Part shown: piece by piece, positions 1 to 10,917 of the stretch
Numbering within the stretch: position 1 is the first letter of the stretch
How the letters are laid out: the number at the start of each line of letters is the position of its first letter
NCBI GenBank assembly: GCA_001574975.1
Contig: KQ965809.1
Span: 1-63,922, forward strand
DNA length: 63,922 nt
Source: Gonapodya prolifera JEL478
Lineage: Eukaryota; Monoblepharomycota; Monoblepharidomycetes; Monoblepharidales; Gonapodyaceae
Direction: 5' to 3'
Notes under the pieces: model-generated
The model's input: only the letters and a program-made list of their open reading frames with translations
What the model was told of the DNA's origin: nothing
The model's database searches: none
Position numbers and translations under genes: made by a program

Positions 1-43
1 AAAATTGCACAAAAACAAAACAATTTCATAAATTCTCGACGAT

Positions 44-379
44 TTGGGGATTCCATTCGAAAATTCAACAATAATTGTTTTTGATCGAAACAAAGTTGAT
101 AGAACAAATGAAATTTTCACTCCAAAATACATCAACGCACTATCCATCATTGAATTTTATGCCGAAATTATTGAACATATCATCGAAGACCAACCTAAGG
201 AATTGAGTTTATTCTGCGACAATTACTCGGAAGTATATGACAAAATTATCGAAAGGGCAAAGAATAGAGAATGGAATGTGACATTCAAACAAATCGAATC
301 AGCTTTAGACCACGAAAGGTCTGCTGTAACTTGGTGTTTTTTGGCGAAAAAATTTGTGGAAATCGACAACTATGACTGA
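44..379 (+). CDS. hypothetical protein, C-terminal fragment
   Basis: An open frame of about 110 codons in AT-rich DNA ends in TGA. It has no ATG at its start (the frame opens at a TTG), so it is probably the last exon of a gene that begins to the left of the window. The product would be soluble, acidic and helical, without membrane segments. I do not recognise the family. The base composition matches the AT-rich kinase/Sel1 island further right rather than the neighbouring GC-richer SDR remnants. It could also be chance in low-complexity DNA. Confidence 0.35.
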   Translation: MGIPFENSTIIVFDRNKVDRTNEIFTPKYINALSIIEFYAEIIEHIIEDQPKELSLFCDNYSEVYDKIIERAKNREWNVTFKQIESALDHERSAVTWCFLAKKFVEIDNYD

Positions 380-609
380 ACCATTCGTTGGCTGTTTTCT
401 CCATCGCCTATTTCGAAAACCTCCACTTTGTACAGAGTTATACTTCCGAGTTCGGTTAGCACTTTGCTTAACGATTCAATGAAAAAAGAAAAATCTGAAC
501 TACTTTTTGTGATCCACTTTTTTTGTGATCCGATCTGATTTACAGATCACGATCTTGCGATCAAAAAGTCATAAAAATGGGGGTTTTTTCGATTGAATGA
601 ATCAATCAC

Positions 610-1341
610 ATGGAGCGAATCCAACAAATTACGTGCAAGTGTGGTGCGTCCGACCACAAGTCAACCAACAATAGACAATGTGTTTATTTTGTTCCGCGAA
701 AGATGACTCACCGGACAGTACCTTCACTCCCAACAGAGATGTGGAGAAATGTCTTGGAATTTTGTGACCCGAGAGCGCTCTACAACCTCACCAATGTTTG
801 CCACTTGTTCTACAATATGGTGGATGACGATAGAATTATATCGAGTATTCTTGGGATTGACTTTCCGTCATATATCAGGCCCAGAATTGCCCTGTCACTC
901 ATGTTTGAAAAACGGTGTTCCATATGTAAAAAAACCCAAGGGAAATCAAACCCTTACTTCACTCTGCAATTGAGAGCGCACCCAAAATGTTTGCGATCTA
1001 TTTCAAAAACATGCACTGAAATTCAGAGAGACGGAAATTATCCGAATTTTCTATTATCGATAGCACCATTTGCAAAGATACGAATCGGGTTTGGGGAAGG
1101 TCGATGTTGTCCGATTTCATATCTCGAAAAACTCAAAGGTGTGCCCATCACGCTCAGCTCTGACAACCAGGTGTCCGCGTGGATTTCTGAACAACAGGAG
1201 AGAGTTTCGAAAATAGACGAACAATCTGAAAAGTGGGAAAAGATTTATTTGGAAGTATGTAAAGTTGAAAGTGACAGTGCGAACGATATGCGTCAACAAA
1301 GGATGATGACCTCCGCAAATATCGTTCATCGTTTCCTTTGA
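610..1341 (+). CDS. F-box protein with cysteine-rich middle region
   Basis: A single-exon gene of 243 residues. Residues about 37-75 form an F-box (LPTEMWRNVLEF followed by LYNLTNVCHLFYNMVDD), the module that binds Skp1 and places the protein in an SCF ubiquitin ligase. An N-terminal CKCG...C cluster and a CSIC...HPKC stretch near residues 98-125 could bind zinc and may contact substrate. The C-terminal third is charged and probably helical. A second ATG at codon 32 (MTHRTVPSLPTEMW) would still keep the F-box. The sequence is not close to the tandem F-box family at 18-22 kb. The substrate cannot be predicted. Confidence 0.65.
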   Translation: MERIQQITCKCGASDHKSTNNRQCVYFVPRKMTHRTVPSLPTEMWRNVLEFCDPRALYNLTNVCHLFYNMVDDDRIISSILGIDFPSYIRPRIALSLMFEKRCSICKKTQGKSNPYFTLQLRAHPKCLRSISKTCTEIQRDGNYPNFLLSIAPFAKIRIGFGEGRCCPISYLEKLKGVPITLSSDNQVSAWISEQQERVSKIDEQSEKWEKIYLEVCKVESDSANDMRQQRMMTSANIVHRFL

Positions 1342-1371
1342 GGTCCGGCTCCGACTTTACGATCGCAAGGT

Positions 1372-1626
1372 CATCGCAACTGTCCCCGACTCAACATCCC
1401 GAATCTTTGTCCGTCACCTCGACTTGTCCGACTTTTCTAGCGTGAAGACGTTCGCGACAGGCGTGATGAAGGAGTGGGACACCGTTGACGTTTTGGTGAG
1501 TTCAAAGTCCTCCTCGAATTTTCGCTCTCTGGCCTCAATCACTGGCCGACCTCGCGCAACCTTGTCGTCTCAGATCAACAACGCCGGAATCGTCGGTCAA
1601 AAGACCCGAGAAACGACTGCAGACGG
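1372..1626 (+). pseudogene. short-chain dehydrogenase (SDR) fragment, inverted duplicate
   Basis: This stretch encodes an SDR core segment (LDLSDFSSVKTFATGVMKEW, then an INNAGIVGQKTRETTADG segment) split by a GT-AG intron at about 1494-1574. NNAG is the conserved SDR motif after the fourth beta strand. The sequence is the inverted duplicate of the minus-strand copy at about 2340-2590. No Rossmann glycine motif lies upstream and no YxxxK catalytic motif lies downstream, so it cannot make an enzyme. It is best read as one arm of a local inverted duplication. Confidence 0.6.
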
Positions 1627-2590
1627 TAAGCTCTCTAGTCTCTCGATAGCACGTTCACAACCTCACCTCCTCCCCATACTTCCCACACAACCTCCTGCTC
1701 TCCTCCCACAACCGTCTCCCCACTTCTTCATCTGCCGCAACCGGATGCAATTCCTGCCTCACAGCATAAGTATCGTACGTCCGCCACTCGCCCTTTCCCT
1801 TCCCCTCTCCCTTCTTTTCCTCCACCTCCCCGCCCCCGCCGGCAGCAAAACCCGCCTCGACGCTACATGCTGCAAACACACTCGAATACACCCCGTCGTG
1901 TCCAGGCGTCGCACCCTCTTTTTCCCGCATGGAAGCGATCCCGGCCGCGTCCTGCGCGACGCCCAGACCCGTGATGACAAAGCCGGGGCATACGGTGGTT
2001 GTGGTGATGTGGGATAAGGGGGGGGGGGGAAGGGGAAAAGAGTGGTGGGTAGTGGATACAGCGGGCGGCCGAGTGATGAGGAAGGAGAGGTAGGACGCGC
2101 GGGAGACGCTGATAAAGTGGACAAGAGAAGCAGGAAGGAGGGAGGACGCATTTTGTTTTGCACCGGGTACGTACTCCGTTGAATCGCGGGCAGGAGAAGG
2201 TTTGTGAGGAGGATGTGCGAGAGGTGGTTTGTTTGGAAGGAGACTTCGTTGCCTGTGGAGGGTTGGTAGGTTGTGGGGGTTGGAATTGAGGAAACGGGCG
2301 GAAGGGGGTAAAGAAAGCAGAGGTCGCACCGTCGACGGTTGTTTCGTGGGTCTTTTGACCGACAATTCCGGCGTTGTAGATCTGACATGACAGGGTTACG
2401 CATGTCAATGGTTGGAGGAGAGAACGAGAAGTCGAGAAGGCTGGTGCCGACCGGTTCATAACTCACCAAAACGTCAACGGTGGCCCACTCCTTCATGACC
2501 TCGGTCGCGAACTTTTTCACGCTAGAAAAGTTGGACAGGTCAAGGTAGCGGACAAAGACGTGGGATGCCGAGTCTGGGACTGTTGCCGAT
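1372..2590. repeat. inverted repeat built from SDR sequence
   Basis: About 255 bases at 1372-1626 on the plus strand correspond to the minus strand of about 2340-2590, including a matching intron. The arms are diverged (for example LSDFSSVKTF against LSNFSSVKKF) and flank about 700 bases holding the rest of the minus-strand SDR copy. The arrangement suggests an inverted duplication of a gene fragment rather than a transposon, because no terminal motif or target duplication is visible. Confidence 0.6.
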
Positions 2591-2640
2591 CCCACTCCAT
2601 CCCGAATCAAAGTGACTCGTGTTCCTCCAGCTTTCGGTTT
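1655..2640 (-). pseudogene. short-chain dehydrogenase/reductase, decayed copy 1
   Basis: Read on the minus strand, SDR segments appear in the right order across several small exons: LDLSNFSSVKKFATEVMKEW, a degenerate YNAGIVGQKT, NEVSFQTNHLSHILLTNLL, TTTVCPGFVITGLG, and a C-terminal YAVRQELHPVAADEEVGRRL...EESRRL tail. The pattern resembles retinol-dehydrogenase/WWOX-like NAD(P)-dependent oxidoreductases. The N-terminal GxxxGxG dinucleotide loop is not visible, and the part that should carry the catalytic YxxxK between strand 5 and CPGF is missing or scrambled. NNAG has become YNAG. It is therefore a pseudogene. A related copy with the YxxxK motif lies at 4767-5490 on the same strand. Confidence 0.6.
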
Positions 2641-3102
2641 TATCTTTCATTAACATGTACGTTTGGTGTCTACTCACCAGGCGCGCACATTTGCGATGAC
2701 CTGTTGACCTCTATGAAAATGGCATGACAAACGCGGGGCCCGATATCATTTGTTTGTGTCTGCGACATTTTTTTATCCCTATAAATCATGTCTTGGTTTT
2801 AAAGACCGTTTTTGATCGTTTCACACAGACCGATCTGAATGTGACGGGACAGTTTACTGCCATTCGCCACATGACGCGAAAGTTTAGAAATGCTCCATGA
2901 TGCAGAAGACACACCTGTCTTCCTTTTAGAACTACTTTTGGTGATACTACAGCTCTGTTTGTGCCCGTCTCTGAAGCCGGGGTTGACGTCACACTCTCCT
3001 TGTCGATGGTAGAAGTGAGGCAAAAGCATTTCCCTTTAAAATTTTATGTGACGATTTGATTCAGAGTGCCGCGCACCATTCACAATGTACGTACTTGCTT
3101 GG
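2641..3102. other. intergenic, no gene recognised
   Basis: Open frames here are short and show no family resemblance. The stretch lies between the decayed SDR copy and the fold-back element. I see no promoter or RNA gene. Confidence 0.4.
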
Positions 3103-3801
3103 AAGATTATACCGTTGGATTTCCGCCACCACACAACGAAGATTTATTACCTATTTCTTCACATTTTTATTTCATTTTCATTCAAGTTTTGTCGTCAAAT
3201 TTATTCAGAGGAATAAATTTTGCCAACTTTTGAGGAGTAAACAGTGCGCTTACAGGACCTCATCTCCTTTGCACCGGTCGCCTCACCTCCGATGGGCCGG
3301 GCCCCGTGCTGCTAGTCTCGTGTCATGGCAAACTTTGTCGGGATCTCAGAATACATCTCTGAGGACGAACTCCGTCAGCTCAAACGGGACGACTACTCAG
3401 AAGACGAGATTGTGGACCTCCTGAGGCAAAACGTAGGGGAGAACACTCCTGGGATCTCACTGCGCTCCCACCCGCGTGAAGTCCAAGCTACATCTTCGCG
3501 TTTGCACGACGAGAGATGACGACAATGTGGACAATGTGGTTGCCCAGGCGAAGTGACGTTGGATATACGTCGGGAGGTGAGGCGACTGGAGATGAGGTGC
3601 TGTGAGAACTCCGTTCACTCCTCAAAATATATTCGCAATTTTATTACGAAGTTTTATACCCCCACTCCGATCCCTTTTTATTCAGGAATTTATTCCTCTG
3701 AATAATTTGCTCAAAAAACTTGACCAAAAATGGAATAAAAATATCCACAATTGGGTGATAAATCTTCGTTATGCAATGGCGGAAATCCAACGGTATAGGA
3801 G
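3103..3801. mobile_element. fold-back element with inverted arms of about 190-240 bases
   Basis: The left arm (about 3103-3290) contains ATACCGTTGGATTTCCGCC, AACGAAGATTTAT, TTATTCAGAGGAATAAATT, TTTTGAGGAGT and CGCCTCACCTCC in that order. The reverse complement of about 3560-3801 contains the same blocks in the same order. The right arm carries an extra block of about 55 bases after the AATAAATT motif. The arms enclose about 270 bases with a 64-codon frame (3325-3519) of no recognised family. Long inverted arms around a small non-transposase core fit a non-autonomous fold-back or MITE-like element. I found no clear target-site duplication. Confidence 0.55.
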
Positions 3802-4766
3802 GATGTCTCGACTCTTGTGTTAACTTTATTGATGGATGCTGATGCCACTATTCGTATTTCTGACGTATTGCTCTTTAGTTACTTATTGCGGCACGAGCTC
3901 TCGACGGGAGGTTTCGGTAACAAGAGCGGACATCAGCCCCCTTAAGTCACATATCTCTACATTTCGCCACTTACAAAGCGAGACTTTAAACGTCTATCAC
4001 ATGATAACACTAGACAAGGAAAAGCAGTAGAAGACAGTGAGTCCCATGACGCGTGGGGGCACATGGGTAGAACGTTAGGTGATGCTGAGGGAGCGGGGCA
4101 TTATGTTTTATATCGCAAGGCGTGGGAGGCAGATAGGGGGGCATCACGCAAGATAACTAAGAATGATGTGTTTGTGTACATCAAAAAGGGACGTTACACG
4201 AGAGAAACTTTATTTTGGCGTCTGCAAAATTGAGTTCCATACTGGCTTTGTCAGCATACCTCGGTTTCGCCGTGTGCATATATTGCATTTTGTTCTCGTT
4301 GGTTCTTTTCAGCAAACCAACACAAAACACGCGTTTTAAGTAGAGCCCTAACACTGCCGCCAACATAACAATCTATATTTCACTGCGTAGGAGTCGATGA
4401 GTCTTGTGAAGTTTCTGCGATGATTAAACCTGTGTGTGAGAAAATGTCAAGGTTACGTCGCAAGAGTCCATGTAGTTCGCACTAACATGAATCATGAGGA
4501 TATTGCATTGACATCCCCTGATGACAAATTTCTCCTCATAAAGTGATCCTCCCCCCAAAATAGCTCCTCAAGTGGCAATGTCTTGTCCCGAATGGAATTC
4601 GGGGTCGAGGCTGCTATCCATCAATTGCAACAACTGCACCTCAAGGGAGATGCTATTTCCCAGTAGAATCAACGACTGTCCGCTATTAAATGAAATCAAG
4701 GGGCAAAAAGACTGAAGCGCACACAAAGTCGAAGTTCTGTTTTGCATCATCTCTGGAATGATTCCA
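3802..4766. other. intergenic, nothing recognised
   Basis: Nearly 1 kb with only short, unrelated frames on both strands. No recognisable gene, RNA or repeat was seen. The right border is the stop codon of SDR copy 2 on the minus strand. Confidence 0.4.
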
Positions 4767-5490
4767 TCACAACGTCACCTCCTCGCCAAACCTCCCCACC
4801 AACCGCCTACTCTCTTCCCACAACTTCCTCCCAGCTTCCTCATCCTTCGCAACTGGGTGCACATCCTTCCTCGCCGCATACTCATCAAAAAGCCTCCACT
4901 CCCCCTTTGGCGCCTCACCCGCCTCGACCGAGCACGCACCATACACGCTCGAGCACGCACCCTCGTGGCCAGGCATTGCCCCGCCCTGCTGGCGGTGATG
5001 GCGGCTTCCTCGACGTTGGACGGCGCTGAAGGCGTAGTTGGAGAGCTGCGACGGGTGGACGTAGGTGATTGAGGGTCGAGGAATCGAAGTATACGTCAGA
5101 CGTGAGCAGTGAGAAAGTGAAAAAGTGGAAAGACCGGATGTGACGATGGACCTTTGTCATTGGGTACAGCTCGAAAATGCCCGGGTAATGCTTCTCAAAG
5201 TTTAAGTCGTCGATGTTGAGTTTCGTGATCGGGTAGGCCATCATGGACGCCACATTGACCTGTTACATTCACGTCAAATGTCAATCATGGGTGAGGGTGC
5301 CGAAGGGTCGGCGTGAGTGACGAGGACGGGAGTTATTGACGTGAGAAAACGAGGAGTGAAGGGAACTCACGATTTCCAGCCGGGTAGGTGCTCCGTTGGA
5401 GGACCGGGAGGAGGAGGTTGGCGAGGAGAAGGTGTGAGAGATGGTTTGTTTGTAACGACACTTCGTTTCCTGTGTGTGGTTGCGGAGGTT
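4767..5490 (-). pseudogene. short-chain dehydrogenase/reductase, partial copy 2
   Basis: Minus-strand exons read NEVSLQTNHLSHLLLANLLL (about 5395-5480), then VASMMAYPITKLNIDDLNF with FELYPMTKV (5150-5253), then PGHEGACSSVYGACSVEAG and the tail HPVAKDEEAGRKLWEESRRL (4767-4976). YPMTK is the catalytic YxxxK of SDR enzymes, so this copy keeps what copy 1 lost. The dinucleotide-binding N-terminus and the NNAG motif are not found upstream, and a frame change is needed before the C-terminal segment. It is probably a truncated pseudogene. An undetected small 5' exon cannot be excluded. Confidence 0.55.
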
Positions 5491-6352
5491 GGAATGGAAG
5501 ATGCGAAGGTTCGTGAACGGGAGTACATTAAAGTCCGTTCGTCGGGGTTCGTTCTCGGGAACAAATACATGTCAAGAGCTCATAGCACACAATTACTGTC
5601 CAAGTCAAAGAGATGATGTGATACGCGACACGCGTGGGAGGGGGAGAGCAGGCGGTTGTGGTGACCTTGACCGTCCGCGTGGAAACTTGAAACCGTTCAA
5701 CTCACGCTCTCCTGCACTACGTGCAGCGAGAATGAAGCTGACAAAAGCTTCTTGTAACAGTGACGTGGAATGCGGCCCCGCGTTACGTGTGGTGTACAAA
5801 CTGGTAAGCACCGGGGCAGGACAGAGGGGTGACCTCAACCTACTCTTGGACGATCCGAGCTTTTAGCACGTGCACTCCATAAGACAAGACACGTGCCACT
5901 AAAGAAGTTTAAGTTTGGTCGTGCTGGGGTAGATGCTACCACTTCACCAAATTATTCAACTCCCACTCTCGGATACTACGCGCACCAAGAGCATAGCGAA
6001 CTAAGTTCACTTTAAGTAGCGGACTCAAGGGACGCGGCGTCATGGGATGCGTGGTTTGCAAATTGCAGGGAGGATTGTTATGTCGCGTCGACATTGCACG
6101 TGACGTGGACGTTATAACATGATTCGTCTCAACAAACAGGCCAGCAGCGCTTCGCTATTGCTTCTGCACGCTGCAAAGTGAACATACACAGGGTTGCCAA
6201 GTGAGGCACCAACATTGAGAGCCGTTTGAAAAGATGATAAGTAATTTCAGGCCTTCGACCACGGTTCGTGCACATAATATGATATTGTCGTCACTGCAAT
6301 ACTTTGCTGAACGGAGAAACGCAAATGTAGTCACGCAATACATTCGCAAGTG
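5491..6352. other. intergenic, no gene recognised
   Basis: Frames here are short and not conserved. No RNA gene or repeat was recognised. It separates the SDR remnant from the glyoxalase-type gene, both on the minus strand. Confidence 0.35.
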
Positions 6353-6800
6353 TCACTCCTTCTTCGGCACATCCCGTGTCTTCACCATCGCCTCGACATT
6401 ATACCCGTCGGGATCCAACGCAAACGTCCCATCGTACCCCGAAGGATACTGCAGCGTGGGCCTTGGCCCGGGCGGCCCATTATCTCTCCCACCGGTTCCT
6501 AAGGCGGCCTTATAGAACTCGTCCACCTCCGCCGACTTGGACGCCAGAAACGCGATGTGGGGCCTCATGGGACGGGCTGCGCCGCTGTGATCCAGAAACC
6601 GAGAGTCGGGGCAATCCGAAGCCGACGTAAAAGGGCTCCGGGTCTGATGGTGATTTACGGCCTTCGTGGATGACGGCATACCCGAGCAGTGCGAGATCGG
6701 CCTGGTAGAGTGCGCGGGAGCCGGAGATATCGCTGACTTGGATGCTGACGTGCGTGTCTCATGGAAGAGTGGTTGGAGAATGTGTTCTAGGTGCAAAAGT
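6353..6800 (-). pseudogene. VOC/glyoxalase-family protein with a frameshift
   Basis: The minus strand encodes a small vicinal-oxygen-chelate fold protein. The N-terminal half reads HVSIQVSDISGSRALYQADL...HEGRKSP...FYVGFGL in one frame. The C-terminal half reads RPHIAFLASKSAEVDEFY...FALDPDGYNVEAM in the next frame. VOC proteins are metal enzymes such as glyoxalases and dioxygenases; a metal-ligand histidine and the terminal DPDGYNVE motif are visible. The frame changes inside a run of four C at about 6611-6614, so one extra base would explain it. No in-frame ATG precedes HVSIQVSD (a TGA comes first), so a tiny 5' exon or a second error is also needed. It could be a real gene with sequence errors or a young pseudogene. 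Confidence 0.6.
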
Positions 6801-7384
6801 TTGGATTTATCTGCGCTGTGGCCAGCCGCGGACGGAAACGATAGAATTCACACTCCGTCAATGCTTAGGCATTGCACTTTGCGCTCCGACGCGTGGTTAG
6901 CTGCCCGGGAGTACTCATGGTTCAAAGGTTCCTGGCCTTCCTCCTGCCAATTGGGTTTACTACTTGCCCGCATCGTTTCATGTGCGTTAGTTCCTATAAG
7001 ATCTCCAACGCTCCAATTTAGTTTCACCCCTCACATCTCTGCTCTGAACGGAACTGGGAGTAACCACTACATAGTCAAATGAACGTATTGATCGGCAGAT
7101 GCCCACAATGAAGTGTAAATCAAGATGCCCACGACCATGCAGTGCAAAGCTTGTAATTGCGACATAGTTTTTGGCAAGATTGGATGCTCCTTTCACTATC
7201 GATAAAGCTCACTGATCCTAAGGAGCAGAGAAACGGACAACGACACTTGTCTATCACGGACGCTAGCTTCCTACTTCATACAAAAAATGCTTGCTGATTT
7301 GTTTCGCCACCTGTATCAAAATTCAAGTAAATCCGATGTCTGGTTTCCAGTTCATTTTGAAATCTCCTACCTCTTTTGCACCTG
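6801..7384. other. intergenic, possible divergent promoter region
   Basis: No gene was recognised. The VOC gene on the minus strand and the O-methyltransferase on the plus strand point away from this stretch, so it probably holds both promoters. Confidence 0.3.
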
Positions 7385-8650
7385 ATGGCATCACTGATCA
7401 ACTCGTGGCTCCAATCCACCTTTTTCCTGGGTGCAGCTTACGTCGTCACGAAACACGGAGTTCCTGAAGTCGTTCCCTTCGAAGGCGAGGGCGTGGACGT
7501 TGTGAACCTTGCCAAAGAAACTGGAACGAAAGTTGAAGAACTAGGTGAGCTCATCGTGCCCGAGCAGGTCCTTATTTTAAGGTTTTGACAATCCATCGAC
7601 TGTCTCCTGGATCGGCAGACCGTCTCCTGCGCGCGCTGTCCACATTCGGCGTGTTCAGACAAACAGCACTTCACCACTGGGTCCACACAGCGCAATCGGC
7701 CCCTCTTCGCAAAGAGCACCCGAAGTCCATCCGCAGTCTCGTGCTCCACGCCGGAGCCGTCGGCATTCCGAGTCTCGTGAAGCTGGACGAGTTCCTCAAG
7801 GAGGGTGAGGACGACCGTGCCCCTTTCGAACGATTGACTGGCGTATCGCGTGAGTCGAGGTGAAAAGCGTGTCGGTACTAAAGTCTCAATTTTACGTCAA
7901 ATATTGTATTCATGTCGCGTCGGGCGCTAGTCGACGACTGGTTCGCCCAAAACGAAATCACCCAATCAAACCTCCACAAGCACATGACCGAAGAACGACT
8001 CATGACGCCCCTTCTCACGGAATTCGACTGGAACAAGTTTGCTGGAAAGACTATAGTGGATTTGGGAGGTGGAAATGGAGAAGACCTCGAGTAGGTTTTG
8101 GTGCACTCCGTGTCGCGATTGGGTGAACTGCACGCCAACCCCCACCACTTACCCCGGCCTTTCCAGAGAGATTCTCAGTGAATACCCATCTATCGCGAAT
8201 GGAATCGTCTTGGACAGACCCTCAGTCATCGCCCTTGCTCAATCACCTACCAATCCTGCCTCACAAAACCACCGCCTCACGTTCCTCGCCGGCGACTTCA
8301 ACCGACCCTTACACCCTTCGCTGTCCTCACCCGACACCGTTTTCTTCTTAAAGCACATCCTGCACGACCGCTCTGACGCTGGCGCCGTTCGGGTTCTGCA
8401 CAACATCCGCCAGGCTATTCCAGCAGGGACAACGACGGGCGGAGCGTTGCTTGTCGTGGACGCCGTTGTGGACCCGGCGAATCCGGGTATTAATGTCGCG
8501 CAGGTGGATATGTGGAGCATGTCGCAGTTCGGGGCCAAGGAGCGGACCAAGGAGCAGTGGGAGGCGTTGCTGGACAAGGGGGGATTTAAGTTGGAGGAAG
8601 TGAGGGAGATACATGCGCTCTCGTCGCTTCTGGTTGCGAAGTTAAAGTGA
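7385..8650 (+). CDS. SAM-dependent O-methyltransferase (plant/fungal OMT family)
   Basis: Four exons (7385-7544, 7619-7849, 7931-8090, 8167-8650) joined by GT-AG introns of 74, 81 and 76 bases give one frame of 344 residues. The first two exons form the dimerisation and winged-helix part (DRLLRALSTFGVFRQT, LVLHAGAVGIPSLVKLDEF). Exon 3 ends in the SAM-binding loop TIVDLGGGNG. Exon 4 holds the rest of the Rossmann fold (ILSEYPSIANGIVLDRPSV, FLAGDFNRPL, FFLKHILHDRSDAGAV, LLVVDAVVD). KHILHD carries the position of the catalytic histidine of this family. Such enzymes methylate hydroxyls of small aromatic compounds; the substrate is unknown. The second intron contains a TACTAAA branch-point-like sequence. 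All phases agree and no defects were seen. Confidence 0.85.
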
Positions 8651-9008
8651 CGATAACGGGAAATCTTTGCGCGATATTCTACCCGGTTAGAGAACTATGC
8701 GCCGAAGCCGTAGGACTTAGGTTAACGTAAAAGGAATCTCGTTGGCGAGCTCAAAATGAATTCTACATAAATAGCTGTGCAACACTCTGTTCGAAGGTTG
8801 CCGAGTGGTGTTACCCGTGGTCCGTATGCGAGAGTGGTTTTGTCGCGTCCACAACCAGATCAACTATCTTATGACTGAAAAGGACTCGATAGACACTGCT
8901 GCATTCGTGGTTAACTGTATACCAACTTTTTGGTCCTTACATTACATAGTGTTTCAAATCAAAGTACCAATCAATAGGTCACGTCCTTCTTAATTAAGAC
9001 TTCAAGGA
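8651..9008. other. intergenic between convergent genes
   Basis: The O-methyltransferase and the subtilase converge here. The stretch holds their 3' flanks and no recognised gene. Confidence 0.35.
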
Positions 9009-10703
9009 CTACCCAACCACTCCAGCCTTCGCCCAATACCCAAACAGCATTATATTGGGTGATCCTGCTGGTACACCCACCAACCCGCCCTTGGTTGCGA
9101 CTCGAACCAAGATGCTCCTCATGCCCCACCACGAGAGGTTCCCTCGGTAGCTCAGTGCCAGGGCCATGACACCAGCGACGTGTGGAGATGCCATGGATGT
9201 GCCGGACATGATTCGCGTGGCGACGGTGCTGGCGGGGGAGGCCGAGATGATGGATTCGCCCGGGGCGAATATGGTGAGACAGGACCCAATATTGGAGAAA
9301 GAGGAGACCGTGTCCTGAGCGGTGTCGGAAGGAAGGGACGCGGTGAGCAAGCAAAATTTTCATCAATTTCACGACACGAAGTGGAATGCAAACTTCCCGT
9401 ACCTTCGAGTTCACTGATCCCACGCTCACGGCCCCCATATTACTCGCGCTCCCGGGGGAGTACTGACATCCGTCGAGCCCCGCGTTCCCGGCAGCAGCGG
9501 CGAAGTGGACACCAGAAGTGCGCACGCACGACGCGATGGCGTCGTTCACAGACTGCATGTAAGATCCCGTTATGGAAAGACTGGGGCGAAGTACATTGCA
9601 AGTTCAAATATCACACAGCTTCGATCAAGGTCGCTGACTCACTTTGCAACGCTCCGCCGGGTGGAATTTCGGGCTTGCTGAGCAACCCATGCAATGCCAG
9701 CAATGATGTCGGACCAGGATCCCGAACCGTTCTTGTCCAACACTTTTACGGCAACAATTGAAGCACGTTTCGCGACACCGTAAGTCGCTCCTGCCACTGT
9801 TCCTGGATGCCGAGTTTGGTAAATCCTCCCTCTTGCAAGTCCGACACGATTTGATGTTTCCAACTCACCTGCGACATGTGTCCCATGACCATTACCGTCC
9901 CAGAAGTCCTCAGTCGTGACAAAGTTCACTCCGACTTTTGCTCTTCCCCCAAATTCAGAATGATCCGCAAACACGCCTGTGTCCACGATGTAAACGTCCA
10001 CCCCAACGCCTGCACGAGCTCCATAAGCGTAGCTTGTTCCCAGAGGAATCGTGCGCTGTGATAGGCGAATGAGGTTCCATGGAGCGGAAGGCTGGTCTGT
10101 GAAGGTGTGCTCCAGACCTTCCAACTCCTCGACACTGCGCCCAGAGGCGTCGAGACTTCGTTTAAAGTTTCGTTGCTGATGCAGCGCATTCTCTTGCAGA
10201 GGAGAATCTTCCTCTTCATTGCTCACGATGTCGAGCCCGTGCCCCTCCACAACGTCGTCCAGCGAAACCATCCTATCCTGCTCTACATACTTGACTGCCG
10301 GATGACTTCTCAGCACATCCACCACGCTATCGTCACTTATCCTCACAACTGCAGCTCTGAAGTGCTCCTTGCGGTCTTCCGCTCTTGGATAGACGCGTAA
10401 AATTTCTGATGGACGAACTTGGGCAGAATCTGAAGGAATGGCGACGAGTTGAACAATCTCAGACGGTGAATCACGAGTGTTCAATTGTTGGAGAAGATCT
10501 TGAAGCCACTGCTCTCCCGATTCAAGGGTGAAAGTAGCATAGTCTTGCAGAACAACGATGTATTGAGCGGGAATGGGCGCGTCCAATCCGAAAGAGGGGT
10601 TCAGCAGCAAAAGGAGAAGGAGAGATGATAAGAGAGCATTAAGGAGTGACAGAGAATGTCGGTCGGTAGTCGATGGTAGTGCCATGAGAAATTGTGTAAA
10701 CAT
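9009..10703 (-). CDS. secreted subtilisin-like serine protease (S8, proteinase K type)
   Basis: Exons 10703-9869, 9802-9643, 9580-9403 and 9314-9009 (introns of 66, 62 and 88 bases) give a frame of 492 residues. A signal peptide ([13 protein letters not shown] near residue 35) is followed by an I9-type inhibitor propeptide (YIVVLQDY ... [11 protein letters not shown]). The S8 catalytic triad is complete: Asp in VDTGV, His in NGHGTHVAG, Ser in SGTSMASPH. The oxyanion asparagine lies in AAAGNAG. Introns interrupt HVA/GTVAG and the stretch before NLSITGS, and all phases fit. Residues between propeptide and catalytic domain are rich in charged residues. It probably acts outside the cell on proteins, as a nutritional or host-contact protease. 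A second in-frame ATG lies at 10685. No defects seen. Confidence 0.88.
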
Positions 10704-10917
10704 ACATTACACCGCGCCTACAAAACGGCACCCCACCACTATAAATTCAAAACATCCCAAGAACTCTTTCTTTAGCTGATAGACTCGTATGTAATGGCAG
10801 CAGATGAATCGAGTCATCGTCTGCACAGAAAACATGAAAGGACGTATTTCAGTAACGGTACAGAGCAAAATTGTTTCTCCAGTATTTCAATTTATTTCGT
10901 GTGCAAGCAAAAATGCA

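Noticed and set aside
3325-3519. 64-codon ORF inside the fold-back element as a transposase
   Set aside because: Too short, with no DDE, HUH or tyrosine-recombinase motif.
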